A stretch of 38,709 nucleotides of DNA, from positions 867,963 through 906,671 of the forward strand of contig NW_003116454.1 in assembly GCF_000003605.2 (NCBI RefSeq), read 5' to 3'. The notes under the pieces were generated by a model. That model saw only the letters and a list, made by a program, of their open reading frames with translations, was not told where the DNA came from and ran no database searches. The stretch is from Saccoglossus kowalevskii. Taxonomy: Eukaryota > Hemichordata > Enteropneusta > Harrimaniidae. Positions 21,705 to 31,980 of this stretch are shown piece after piece. The stretch's first letter is position 1. Each line of letters opens with the position of its first letter. Made by a program: the position numbers and the translations under genes.

Positions 21705-22736
21705 ATGTCACATCCCGACCCAACGCAACAGTTGGTGTTTCTGGGCATGGAGTTCAACACCAAGGTAGGCCTGGTTCGTCAATTTCAGGCCCGTTGCCTA
21801 GCGCTAAGCAACCTAGCTGAACGCCTAGTCAGCATTCCCTCTGTGTCCCTCCGAGAACTAATGTGGATTATCGCAATGGTGACCTGGGTTCAAAGGATAG
21901 TTTCCCAGGCCGTGTTGCGCAGCCGCCCAGTCCAACACTTGTTATTGGAATGCCGAGCTCACCTACGGGAACTAGATAGGCGAGTATTGATCTCGGACCA
22001 AGCAAAGGAACCACTGCCCTGGTGGTCCTCACTGGCAAACCTCAGACAGGGGGTCCCCAAGGAATATGGCCCCCGCATTGGGTTCGGGCCGTCATATCAA
22101 CTGGCTCTAGCTGAAAGCGGTGCACCTAGCACTACTATGCTTTCTACCCGAAGTTCGAGTCCTGCTCCGCACAGACAACACTACATCAACAAGGAGGGGG
22201 ACGCATTCCCCATCGTTGTCAGTTCTAGCAGAGAAAATTCTCCTTTGGTGCCTGGAATACAATGTGGAGCTAACCACACGCTACCTTCCAGGTGTGAGGA
22301 AAAGTCTGGCAGACGCCCTTTCCGTCTCCAGAACTCGGAGTGGCAAATACCCCAGTATGTATCCTCCGGGCTGTTTCGGCTGTGGGACGGTCCAAAGATA
22401 GACCTGTTTGCCACACCCCGGAACGCCGAGCTCCCGACGTACGTAACACACCTACCAACACCAGGGGCCTGGGCCATGGACGCCTTATCGATCCCATTGA
22501 CCCACATGGATGCGTACGCCTTTCCTCCCTTCTCGCTAATTCACCGGGTACTGGAGAAACTTCGACAGGAGCCCGCCTGCATATTGACTCTAGTGGTACC
22601 CAATTGGCCAACCATGGCCTGGTTTCGGCTTCTGCTAGTCGAAACACCAGTAGTGCTTCCGGATCTACTGGATTTGTTGTCCCAACCAGACGGCGCACTA
22701 CCAACGAGCCCAGCAGTGTACCACTTACATGCATGA
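21705..22736 (+). pseudogene. DIRS-like RT C-terminus and RNase H region
   Basis: A 343-codon open frame that looks intact but is not. Its start (QQLVFLGMEFNTKVG) and its end (KIDLFATPRNAELPTYV, DALSIPLTHMDAYAFPP) match DIRS RT/RNase H. Codons from about 140 to 220 are out of frame, because the RNase H core (LRTDNTTST, AEKILLWCLEYNVEL, YLPGVRKSLADALS) is in the overlapping +1 frame at 22120-22401. Two compensating frameshifts therefore lie near 22130 and 22320. RNase H would remove the RNA strand during copying. The DNTTS catalytic Asp is visible. Confidence 0.85.
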
Positions 22737-22851
22737 AGGCTCTCAGTAGACTCGCACAGACGAAAGGTCTATTTACGCGGGCTGCCAACGTCCTAGCCAG
22801 GCCACTAATTGGTGTAGTGGAAGGGAGATTGATCCATGCCATCCCTCTATC

Positions 22852-23232
22852 GACCAGGTAGCAGACTTTGTTGTCCACCTGTTTAATGAAGTAGGTTTGT
22901 CCTACACAGCGATCGTTGGCTACAGGTCAGCCTTGTACCCCGCCAAAGAGAACATTTTGGGGTCAAGTCTAGGCTATTGTCCTATTATTATGAGACTGTT
23001 TACTGCTTTCCATAATCAGAGGCTGAGAACCCGACCAAGGGACCCGCCTAATTGGGATCTGTCACTTGTGTTGTCCGGTCTAAGCAGACTGCCCTTTGAG
23101 CCCCTCTGATCAGCACCACTCAACTTTTTGACGTGGAAAACAGTCTTCCTACTGGCCCTCGCCACAGGTAGGCGCCGGTCAGGTCTTTCGCGGACGGGTG
23201 CGCCGCCTTTATGGACTGTCAAGTTGTGCTAA
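22852..23232 (+). pseudogene. DIRS-like tyrosine recombinase, N-terminal part, truncated
   Basis: The frame reads DQVADFVVHLFNEVGLSY, then AIVGYRSALYP, an in-frame TGA at 23107-23109, then LTWKTVFLLALATGRRRSGL and a stop at 23230-23232. VADF...GYRSA is the N-terminal SAM-like DNA-binding domain of DIRS recombinases. ATGRRRS carries the first catalytic Arg. The later catalytic residues (Lys, the His/Arg pair and the Tyr nucleophile) are absent and the next sequence is unrelated. In intact elements this enzyme integrates the circular DNA copy. Confidence 0.85.
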
Positions 23233-24169
23233 AGACACGAATCGGTGGCCCTTTTTCAAATAGTTATTGTTTAGACGACCATAACTATTCATATTCCTTG
23301 TTTTCATTGTTGAATACCTCTACCAGTGAAAATGTTGACGTCACGAGGGAGACTACTAGCGCTTAGAAAACCGGACAATGTATCGTTGAGTTGTTAGTTT
23401 TTGCTGAGTGTTTGGAATACTGTTGATACTGTGAGGACAGGGAAACTACATGATCACCAACAGTAGACATGTATTTAAATACAAGTCGCTATTATTAATT
23501 AAGTTCTATATTTTAATAGTCTTAGTATAGTGGCTATTACATAAATTAGATGTTCATGTAGAATTCCAAATGCAAGTCTTGCTCGCAGAGGAACGTTGTT
23601 ATTAAGGAGGACACCGCTGATAGCAGAAGATTGCAGAGCAGTTCATACAAGTCTCATATTTATAAGGCATAAACGGACAAGATTCAGGTACACCACCTGG
23701 GTTTCAACAGAAACCAATCAGAATGTGGTCTTGATTGTTGCTGTCTCATGTGAGATTCCAATTGTTCTTCCAGAGTTGTAAACATGTATGACAGTTATCA
23801 CACAGCAATACACACTGATTCTGCCCATGATTCCATGCACACTTCTATTTGCAAGGTTTGGAGTAACATAAACAAAAAACGTAGAATGAAAGATGCTGAC
23901 ATATATTGTACTTGCTTTTACAGAATAACCTTGTCACACGCAACGTAATATTACCGTAATTAGTATAGTACAGGTGTGATGGTTCAAATACCAACAGTAA
24001 CAGAAAGACTTCCCTGGCGGCGATGATAACATACGAACACGGAGCCAACAGATGAGGTTTCAACTGGTACTGGTATTATTATACTCTGCAAACACCAAGT
24101 ACAATAATGCGGTAAAACTCCACTACTCCAATAACTAGATACTTAAACTCCAATACAATTCAACGAGAT
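23233..24169. other. No gene recognised; transcribed side of the HSE/TATA segment
   Basis: Unrelated to the DIRS element. Contains a CRE octamer at 23336-23343. On the minus strand it is where a transcript from the heat-shock-like promoter would run. A 72-codon minus frame at 23845-24063 opens with TTG rather than ATG and has no recognised domain. Confidence 0.45.
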
Positions 24170-24392
24170 CTCCGATCTGAACTCAGTGCTGAACAACTCC
24201 CCTATATATACCCCCACTGTCTATAAATAGACCATTACATCAGCTTAGATAATGAGTCTGGAACTTACTACCAATTTCTAGAATGTTCCATTACCTTATA
24301 TTGCCTCCTACAGTGTTCTATTACCTATTCAACCAGTTTCTAAAAAAAATCTAGAATATTCCACCCAGACACAGTACGGTTCTAGAACATTC
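24170..24392 (-). promoter_or_regulatory. Heat-shock-element cluster with minus-strand TATA box
   Basis: Two perfect three-unit heat-shock elements, TTCTAGAATGTTC at 24276-24288 and TTCTAGAACATTC at 24380-24392, plus one with a single mismatch at 24349-24361, fit the nTTCnnGAAnnTTCn HSF consensus. On the minus strand they lie 65-180 bases upstream of GGTATATATAGG (24201-24212), which is followed after about 20 and 31 bases by TTCAGCAC and TTCAGATC initiator-like words. That is hsp70-like architecture firing leftward. A plus-strand TATAAATAG (24222-24230) is also present. No heat-shock coding sequence follows. Confidence 0.5.
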
Positions 24393-24400
24393 TCAGTGAC

Positions 24401-26114
24401 ACGGAATAAAATATATGCGATTTGTTGTCATTGAGGTTGCTCTGGATGTATAAGATTAACTTTATTTGCCTCAAAAATACAACTTTAAATTAATGAATTG
24501 AACCTATACTGTCCATTTACATCATGTTGCATTCTTTTTTTTATATATAGCTATGATATATGCAGGATTCCGGGAAAGTCAAATAAATGTCTTTTCTTCC
24601 TACTTTAGGTTGCGGTCATAACCCATCAAACTTTAAAAACATGCTACCTGGTGGTCGAAAAAGCTTGGTTGTCATACAAAGAAATTGGGGAAGCCAAGTT
24701 GGGAATTGTAAACAAAAAAGGCACTTAAATATTAAATATTAAAGCAATCAGGCTGGTAGTTCTCAAGAAGAAGTTGAAAATGGCAGTTTTGATCAGAAAT
24801 GACAACAATATTGGCCAAAAATAGAGAATCGTCAGATTAGTTTATATGATGACAATATTCTCAGATGTCCACTCAAGCACAGTTTCTCAACAACTGGATG
24901 ATAAACGCCTTGTTCTGGAATGAAACAGATGACGTCATAGCATCATGGCGTTTTCCTGGATTTGAAATGTCTTCTGCGTTCTGCACCTGTGAAACCTAGG
25001 CCATTTTATAGATCTAATTTCGAAAATTTTCTGAGTTACGAGCGCATATTTGTTCGTAAAGGCAATTTAAAATTTAATTTAAAAGATATAATCATTGAAT
25101 TAACAAAATTTCAATTTCAAACCGTCACAGCACTGTTCATTGCATGGTGACCTGTTATGGTGAGGCTGTACAACAAATTTTCACCATGTGAAAACGCGTT
25201 CCTAAATCCAAAACGATCAGTCATCATATTTGGGTAGGTGGTGGTAGTGAGAGTATCTGATCATAACAACTCCCTAAACACACTTTTCCGACTTGTTTTA
25301 ATAAATTAATATTAAGGTGCCCAAAAAGTGTTGTTATGACTGTTCTGGAAACGCCCGGACAAATACTATGCAAAAGGGCTTGAGAAAAAACCTAACTAGT
25401 TAAATTATATTTTTATATTTATTTATTTCTAATCATCTCAATTTTCTCAAGTTATTATTTGTATTTCATATTTTACATATTCTCTTAAATTTTGTACATG
25501 AGCTAATAATCAAAACTGTTTTTGTACATGCTTAGATGTATGTCGGATATAATCAATGTTTTTTTTATTAATAATCAACCAATTGAATAGTTACACCCAA
25601 TGTGCCAATAATTCCGGGATCTTGTCAGGTAAATAACCCATTTGTCCTAAAAAATCAAGTATGTGCAAAGACATGATACAGTTTGTTGAGTGACTGTGGA
25701 CATAAGAATTGTTTGTCATTCAGGGCACTTGAGGGTCCGGAGTACAGTACTCAAGTTACAATAATGCTACTTTTTCCAGAGGGTGCGTAAAGGGCGTTCC
25801 CAACTATGGCAGAGGAAAACACAGCCGGAGGTACACCTCTTCCTGAAAGCAACGAACTTGCAGTTGAGGGATGCATATAAAAAGGAATATTAAAAGACTA
25901 AAATTCTCCCCCATTGCTGAAGACTACTCCAGCCAGCTTCAGTGTATTGACGTTGCCTGCTGGCCATTCTCATCTACCTCCGAACGTAGGTCTTCCTGAT
26001 GCATAAAAAGATAGGTATGTCCGCCACTATGGCAAAGGTGGAAATAGTGCGTCCGCCAAGTGTCATTGAGAAATTACCAGACCCATTAATCTTTATTTGG
26101 GCGGAGTTAGCCGC
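24401..26114. other. No gene recognised
   Basis: AT-rich to 25780, with a CRE octamer at 24930-24937. Two short plus-strand frames begin with ATG at 25805 (24 codons, MAEENTAGG...) and 26017 (33 codons, ending at 26118). They look protein-like but match nothing I know, and could be antisense to retroelement remains. Confidence 0.4.
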
Positions 26115-26570
26115 CTAAACACAACAACGTGATGTAATGGATTGAAGAGTTGGCCTAAAATGTAGCACCATATCATTCAACATAGTAGTAGAAATGGCAG
26201 TATCCACCAAGAGGAGTCCCCTGGAACCAGCAATGTTTACAGGGACGAACATGCATCTACACTTAGCCAACCATAAAACATCTTGCATGGGTCCAGCCGC
26301 TTTCATTTCCTCCTCCTTCTCTTCCTCAGTCATTTCGCTATCAAGTGTTGTAGACAGCCTCTTTCTCTTGTCGTAGCTCTCAAAACTTTAATCCATAATC
26401 TCATTTTAGCTATTAGTGCTTCAACCATCTCCTTTGGTAGGTGGCAGCGATCTCAGCTGCGTTGGCCAACTATATCCTTTCAGCCTGAATCTTAAAATCT
26501 AGATCATTCAGCTCTATTCTCAACTCATCAAAGATGGCTTTTGTGGCACACTGGCAGCTGTGCTTTACCA
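26115..26570 (-). pseudogene. Ty3/gypsy gag-protease-like fragment
   Basis: Minus strand. A charged, coiled-coil-like stretch (IFDELRIELNDLDFKIQ, ANAAEIAATYQRR; 26560-26440) with stops and frameshifts is followed by an open frame from ATG 26333: MTEEEKEEEMKAAG, then FVPVNIAGSRGLLLVDTAIS. The last resembles a retroelement aspartic protease strand and flap opening, with DTA where the active site expects DTG. It lies downstream of the integrase end of the Ty3 copy at 27.15-29.6 kb, the wrong place for a single element. It therefore probably derives from a second, tandem or rearranged copy. A clan-AA protease of other origin cannot be excluded. Confidence 0.5.
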
Positions 26571-27149
26571 AAAGGAGGTACAGCTTTACCAACCCTGGAC
26601 GTGGTAGCGTCCACAGAAGCCTACACCCTCGGTTTGTCACCCATCCTGACAGGCTTGTGTCTGTTCATAACGTGCCACAACTAAGAAAAAAAGCATAAGG
26701 AGGAACCCCATTAATGACAGCCTGCATAAAACAAGAAAGCAACACAATATCCTAACCCACATTCTGCACTAATTTACCTAGTAGGAACAACAACCAACCA
26801 AGCAAAACAATATCCATCACAACACAGCCAGCTCGCAAAGCGGGGGGTCTATGGGGTCTAACAGTTGATTGTTGGAGATCTCCCTAAGTCGGTTCATCTT
26901 AACTCGATGGCATCTGCCTCACAAGGCTTCAGCTCAAGCTGCCTTTTTCACCGGGGTTGCACAGGTTTGACGGAAATCTACTTGAACAATCGTTGCCATA
27001 CCTTACCTGGGGTCTACATTCGTATGCAAATCTCCTAACCCCTGACACTTCTGGTGCACCTCCTGAGGCACATGCATCAGCGACCTCTCACATTTCCTGA
27101 TGCTCACCAATTACTCCAGGACTACGATGGAGATCTGCATCACCTGTCA
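26571..27149. other. Possible LTR or leader between Ty3 fragments, unassigned
   Basis: No open frame. This stretch separates the integrase end (27.15 kb) from the gag-protease-like fragment, where a 3' LTR and a second element's leader would be expected. I could not identify LTR ends or a matching copy on the other side. Confidence 0.3.
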
Positions 27150-27720
27150 AACCACTGTAATGCTTACTTAGGTTATCATCATAAACTTCAGGTAACGTGC
27201 TGCATAGAAGTAGTAGATTCCTGTGCAATACTCCACCCATCTCCATCTCCGGTCTCGCATCTCAATTCCTGAACAAGCACATTAGGATTCATGCGAAAAA
27301 CCACAACACAGGGTTTCTTTTCCCATCAACAAACAACAATCTTGTGTTTTCCTTGTATGTTAACATTACGGACGAGCACTCTATCACCAGGATGTAAGAC
27401 CGCTTCCTTCGCCTTCAATCCATAACAGTTACAGTCTCCTTCAATGCCAAGTCATATGGAACCTTCAATTTGTCCCTCAGGCGCGACACATGCTCATCAT
27501 GATCGTCTCCCACACAGCTGTACGTGTGCACCATCGAGCTAACATACTTCTTCAAGTCAGCTTTCTGATCCTCACTCAGCGTCCCCAACAAGTCAATGAG
27601 GGTCTTGTTGTCTCTCTTTTACTGTCCATTCCCATGCCAATCTAACCTCGGCAAACTCACTGTTTCTTTCCTGTCAACAGGATTTTCCGACATACCAGCA
27701 CAATCTTTCCGCTGTAGCTC
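27150..27720 (-). pseudogene. Ty3/gypsy integrase, C-terminal half
   Basis: Minus-strand text across frames: NKTLIDLLGTLSEDQKADLK and SSMVHTY (27.61-27.53 kb), GDRVLVRNVNIQGKHK (27.39-27.35 kb, GPY/F-like basic domain) and VLHRNLLLLCSTLPE (27.23-27.19 kb). Two breaks hit the catalytic region: a TAA stop at 27619-27621 and AAG (Lys) at 27616-27618 at the position of the DDE glutamate, just before RDNKTL. Zinc-binding and most core sequences are missing. An intact enzyme would insert the DNA copy into the host. Confidence 0.8.
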
Positions 27721-27969
27721 CCTCCATTAAGCCATGGTGACAGTAGAAAGCACTGGACCATGCACCCAATTCCCGGGTTCTTCCAGCTGATCGTCAACAG
27801 CTTCTGCAGTTACTCCCAGTAGTTCCACAGCAGGCATGGCTGAGGTGTTTTGAGCACTGCTTATAGCTACAACATCTCCTTTGCATCAGGCCGGATCCAA
27901 TCAAGCCAGTGACCACGAACAGCGCAGTCCATAATATATACCCTTGTTGTGGCTCATGGGAACATTCTG

Positions 27970-28640
27970 CATTTCTCCATTTCATTTACCAGGTCTATAC
28001 TTCTGTTTAAAGTGGTACTGCGATAATGCTGCAAGCCATCGGTGTTCAGTCGCATCCAATTTCGCACTCATCATAAGTTACATGAGTGGGTTGTTTGTTA
28101 CAACAACAAACTTGTTGCCGTATATGTGGTCACTAAACTTTTCTGTGACAGACCACTTCATCACCAGCTGGATAGTTCCTCTAACTCTTGTTGACTCAAG
28201 TATGCTACAACCATCATCTGCTCTCCCTCTTTCTGATACAAACCTTCACCCAGGCCCAACAAACTCGCATCTGTGTGAAGCTCAAAGCGCTTTCTGTAGT
28301 CAGGATTTGCCAGGACCGGTGGGGTCATCAGCCGTCTAACCAAAGTTTTGAACACTAGTCTGCATTCTGGAGTCCATTCAAACAACTGACTTTCTGGCAC
28401 TAGTCTCATCTTGCTTCCTCTACCTGTTCCCTCATACAACCCCGTGGTTAACTCATTGAGCAATTTTTGAATAACCCTCAACAAAGCAGTGATAATATCC
28501 TGCTACCCCAAGACACATCTCCTTGGCGTTGGTAGGCACAGGCCAGGCCCTAAGGGCTTCTGTCTTCCCCGGGTCAGTCTGCATGCGTCCTTTGATACAA
28601 CATGGCCAAGATATTTGATCTGTTCATGGTAACTCAAAAC
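27970..28640 (-). pseudogene. Ty3/gypsy RT end and RNase H
   Basis: Minus strand: DPGKTEALRAWPVPTNAKEM (about 28.57 kb) is the RT thumb/connection. An open frame at 28484-28161 then gives WTPECRLVFKTL, PPVLANPDYRKRFELHTDAS (RNase H with its first Asp) and GLGEGLYQ. It continues after a break with SVTEKFSDHIYGNKFVVV, TNNPL, and AKLDATEHRWLAALSQYHF, ending in KYRPGK. The TNNPL motif seems to lack one residue, the Asp before the Asn pair, so RNase H would be inactive. The RT catalytic segment upstream is deleted. Confidence 0.88.
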
Positions 28641-29090
28641 GCAGGCCGTTGGACTTGTCACCACATCGCATATGCGCTCCACCCCGATAACGTACTTGTC
28701 ACACCGAGTTCCACACGCACCATGCCTCAGATGATCCGATCAGCATTTGGTCCCACAGTAAGTGGTGTCTTACACATGGCTTTCACCTCACCAATCTGAC
28801 CTACGAACTTGTCTCTGAGCGCACAACAAGTTTGTCTCCCCAGTTGTGACATCCACACGTACAAGTCAAACAGGGTAGTTAGTTATTATCAGCTGACACC
28901 AATACCACCCTGTGATGTTCTTCCTCGTCATCAAACATTGAGCAAGGGAAAGACAGAGGGACCTTGATATACACTACATAGGGCAACCTCCCACCGCTAG
29001 CTCCTGTGACAACAAAAGATTGTCTGCTGCCCTTGGTGTGTTTTGGAACTTGTGGTTTCTTTCACGCACACCTATGTTGGCGACGTTTAA

Positions 29091-29580
29091 CTATGTGATG
29101 CCGATTTCCAGACTTTGACAAACCATTATTGCTGGATTCCTGCCTTCAACAGCATACATATGACACTTGGGTGAAATGTGTCCTGGTTTGCCACAGGTGT
29201 AGCAAGTAACCTCCTTCGATCTGGCTGGGCACTCCCTGGCCATGTGACCCAACTCACTGGAGAAATAACACTGACCTGGAGCCTGTTTCATGGTTTTGTC
29301 ACGTGGTGCAGGTTCAAAAACGCCAGATGCTAGCACTGTTGTGTCTTTGACCATTAATATTTCCTTCATCAGTCCTATCTGCGTCATCATCGTCTTTCTC
29401 TCGATTCCACTTCATCACTTCATCAAGGCTGCCTTTATGGCAGTATTCCGCATGATTGGCGACAAAGTCTTGTCTTTCCTCAGACAATCAATAGCATACT
29501 GCCATAGCATACTCCTGTGCGTTGATCGTTGAAGAAGAATGTAGGCACGCGACGTGAGGTCTTGCATATGCACCAGGGCC
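29091..29580 (-). pseudogene. Ty3/gypsy gag fragment with CCHC zinc knuckle
   Basis: A 99-codon minus frame from ATG 29390 contains two knuckle-like motifs: CYFSSELGHMAREC, where the second Cys is Ser, and an intact CYTCGKPGHISPKC (C-x2-C-x4-H-x4-C). Upstream, in other frames to about 29.58 kb, is CLRKDKTLSP / RNTAIKAALMK-like text. The knuckle binds element RNA in intact gag. The frameshifts upstream and the lost Cys mark it as decayed. Confidence 0.8.
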
Positions 29581-29640
29581 AACGACATATCAATTACATT
29601 CTCCCCTTAGTGCCATTCACAGGTGTATTGGCGCTTTTTT

Positions 29641-30484
29641 GGTGTTTTCCACACCGGGGCGGCTAACCATACTTTCCCTCAGAATTTCATGTGAACCACC
29701 CATCCTGCGATAGCGTCATTCACGTTTATTGTCCAATTACAAATCGAGCCAACAAGTTTGAGTGCCAATCTGTCACCCCCGCCTACGGCGTTAATGAGGC
29801 AAGGCAGATGATGAAACTTCTGTTCACCAATCTAAATAGTCTCAATAGGACATCAACAATTGTCTTCCTCTTCACAGTCAAACTTGCTGCCTCACATACC
29901 AAAGACAGGCTTGGAAGTCCGGAGTAAAGAAGTTGGTATATAAATACAGTCAAGGAATGAGTCAGTCAACCCAAGAATTGAGCCAACACAGATAGTACAG
30001 CTAAAAGATTGGTAGTGCTGACGCAAAGGTGTTAAATTAAAGGCAAGAAAAATTGTCATCGAAGAAATAAAACAGCAGAGTTTGAGAGAGCACCAAAAAA
30101 GAAAAAGACAATGAAGAAAAACATCTAACATGAAAGAAAAACGCAGCCAGTCGGGTATTGTTGTTCAAGTATCTCCAAAAGAAATATTGCTTGCACCGTA
30201 ACCTAACACAGGGTAAAGATAAGCAAAGATAAATAAAGATTGATCGATCGACTAGAAATGAATTTGTTGTCATTCGTTGCGGGTTTGAATGGTAATGATT
30301 TATGGGAAAAAAATTTAAATTTAATTGATTTATTTTAATGAACAAAGCTTTCTTACCTTGTCTATATCTTTGATTATAGGAGTGTATAACGTTTGGTTCT
30401 AGGGGCGATCGATGTAAAAATCACGAACCAAGCAACGTAAAGACTGCCTGAGCTTTCCGTTAACATACAGTTCACCTACCAGTC
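29641..30484. other. No gene recognised; possible 5' LTR zone of the Ty3 copy
   Basis: Immediately upstream (minus sense) of gag, so the 5' LTR and leader should be here, but no TG...CA ends or repeat partner could be found. A plus-strand TATATAAATA occurs at 29937-29946. Confidence 0.35.
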
Positions 30485-30912
30485 ATGATGGAATTTCAAC
30501 ACCGGTTGAACTTGCAGTCCAACCGAACCGCTTTTTCTGCTAACGCCCTAGTCTCCAACTCACGATTTGTTTCAGATCCTATTCTATTCTACGATTGTGT
30601 AGCTCTCCATGGCCACAAGCACAGGACGATGTCGATAACTTGGCCCAAGGAAATGAAGAGAAAGATTCCTTTCACTTTCAGTCCTGGGCATCCCAAAAAC
30701 GACTGCCTCATCCCGTGATATACAGTGAACTACAGCACAAAATGTTCATTAAATGTTACAAAAAAGACTCACTAAATAAACCTCTGAATGATTACATGTT
30801 TAAAAAGAGTATACCACACAGCAGTACAACCACAACAAAGGTTCCCGTGAATGATGTTGGCACAGAGCCAACAGAAGTAAATGACACCACCAATGGCGAG
30901 GGTGCCATATAG
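30485..30912 (+). pseudogene. Unknown coding-like region, copy A, broken
   Basis: Two overlapping frames read protein-like: 30485-30718 (ALVSNSRFVSDPILFYDCV ...) and 30595-30912 (... KVPVNDVGTEPTEVNDTTNG EGAI then stop). The end of the second is shared with the frame at 31000-31320. In this copy the shared segment ends in TAG (30910-30912) where copy B has CAG. I do not recognise the product. Confidence 0.35.
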
Positions 30913-30998
30913 CTCTAACAATTACGTCTATGAGTGAATGCACACAGACTGTGGGAATACAAGCTTGTGTGAGCGGGGCCCCAAAGTATAGCGTAAGC
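30828..30998 (+). repeat. ~170-bp direct duplication, copy A
   Basis: Matches 31135-31307 in the same orientation, including GAGCCAACAGAAGTAAATGA, GACTGTGGGAATACAAGCT and CCAAAGTATAGCGTAAGCAT. Offset about 308 bases. Confidence 0.9.
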
Positions 30999-30999
30999 A

Positions 31000-31320
31000 T
31001 TGGTTACACCCTTCCCCCTTCAAACCTTGTCCCTGATTGTCCCTGACCAAGAAAGCCCCTTGTCTTTCAGACCTCGGATTTGTTCTTCATGGCCTAACAC
31101 TGTAAGTACGGCAATAGCGATATCCCATTACAATCACAAAAAAGGTTCCCTGAATGAGGCTGGCACTGAGCCAACAGAAGTAAATGACACCACCAACGGT
31201 GAGGGTGTCATACAGCTTAACCAATCGCATGTACGCGTGAATGCACACGGACTGTGGGAATACAAGCTCGTGCAGGGCCCAAAGTATAGCGTAAGCATGG
31301 GTTACATATGTCAGAAATAA
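31000..31320 (+). CDS. Hypothetical ORF, copy B of duplicated segment
   Basis: A 106-codon frame to TAA at 31318-31320. The first half (LQTLSLIVPDQESPLSFRPR...) is less certain. The second half is the duplicated unit: GTEPTEVNDTTNGEGVIQLN, HVRVNAHGLWEYKLVQGPKY, then SVSMGYICQK at the C-terminus. The GYICQK ending recalls extracellular Cys-rich or lectin-like domains, but no partner cysteines precede it, so I make no assignment. Compared with copy A the changes include synonymous ones (AAC/AAT, GGT/GGC), a hint of past coding constraint. Confidence 0.35.
   Translation: MVTPFPLQTLSLIVPDQESPLSFRPRICSSWPNTVSTAIAISHYNHKKGSLNEAGTEPTEVNDTTNGEGVIQLNQSHVRVNAHGLWEYKLVQGPKYSVSMGYICQK
31135..31307 (+). 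repeat. ~170-bp direct duplication, copy B
   Basis: Partner of 30828-30998. This copy keeps an open frame through the unit. Confidence 0.9.
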
Positions 31321-31949
31321 AGTGAATTGTATTTCCTATCGTGTATTAAATATTTAATATTTAGCCTGTGTTCGAGGTCACTGAAGGATATTTCGAGATC
31401 GTGTGAGACAATAAGGCACGCTTGTGGACAGAGCCATGTGTCGCTGTATTTCGTACTTGCACAAAGTGTACAGACATTGTATGTACTTTGATTAATCTAC
31501 GCCAGTATTATTGACATTGTTACAAGTTTGTGCAAGCACCGCTGACATTGTCAGTTGTGTTGCAGTGTTAATACCGATATCACAGACATTGTCCATTTAT
31601 TAATTAGCCCTGTCAAAACCAAATAGAAGCTGTGAACGGACTGCACCTCAAAATTACAATTTTTTGTTTGTTTAGAGTAACTTAGCACATACATAAATCT
31701 AGATACTAATAGTGAGTTAAGAAAAGGACGACACACAGCACTTTGTGAATGTGTAATTACACTAATTAAATCTAATCGGTTGAACCCATTCAAATGCGCT
31801 TTATCTCTAGCTGAATTCCAGATTGAAATTCTGGATTAGATTTTTTACAGGAGTTAGTATCAGTTAACCTGCTACAGCATCACTTGATATACTATTTGTT
31901 TATGTTTATTTTGAGTTAAATAATTCCTTTACATTTGCCACAATCTGTC

Positions 31950-31980
<31 letters not shown>

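Larger units (their letters stand above)
17800..23232 (+). mobile_element. Degenerate DIRS-like (tyrosine recombinase) retrotransposon
   Basis: The plus strand holds, in the expected DIRS order, a gag-like region with a Cys/His motif, a reverse transcriptase in two pieces, RNase H and the start of a tyrosine recombinase. Frameshifts, stops and a 1.78-kb insert make it non-functional. The recombinase stops after its first catalytic Arg region, so the 3' part (rest of the recombinase, any methyltransferase and the terminal repeats) is missing. The G/C-richer composition contrasts with the AT-rich flanks. The left end is approximate and may begin near the CpG-bearing segment at 17790-17900. No DIRS inverted terminal repeats could be paired. 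Confidence 0.9.
27150..29640 (-). mobile_element. Degenerate Ty3/gypsy retrotransposon
   Basis: Reading leftward on the minus strand: gag with CCHC knuckle (29.6-29.1 kb), protease-side remnants (about 29.0 kb), the 3' end of RT and RNase H (28.64-27.97 kb), then integrase remains ending in an HRNLLL motif (27.7-27.15 kb). This is the gag-PR-RT-RH-INT order of Ty3/gypsy. The central RT, with its catalytic block, and most of the integrase core are deleted, and frameshifts and stops are frequent. No LTR pair was found. Confidence 0.85.

Noticed and set aside
22270..22878. 202-codon minus-strand ORF
   Set aside because: Antisense to the DIRS RT/RNase H and recombinase, which are clearly supported on the plus strand.
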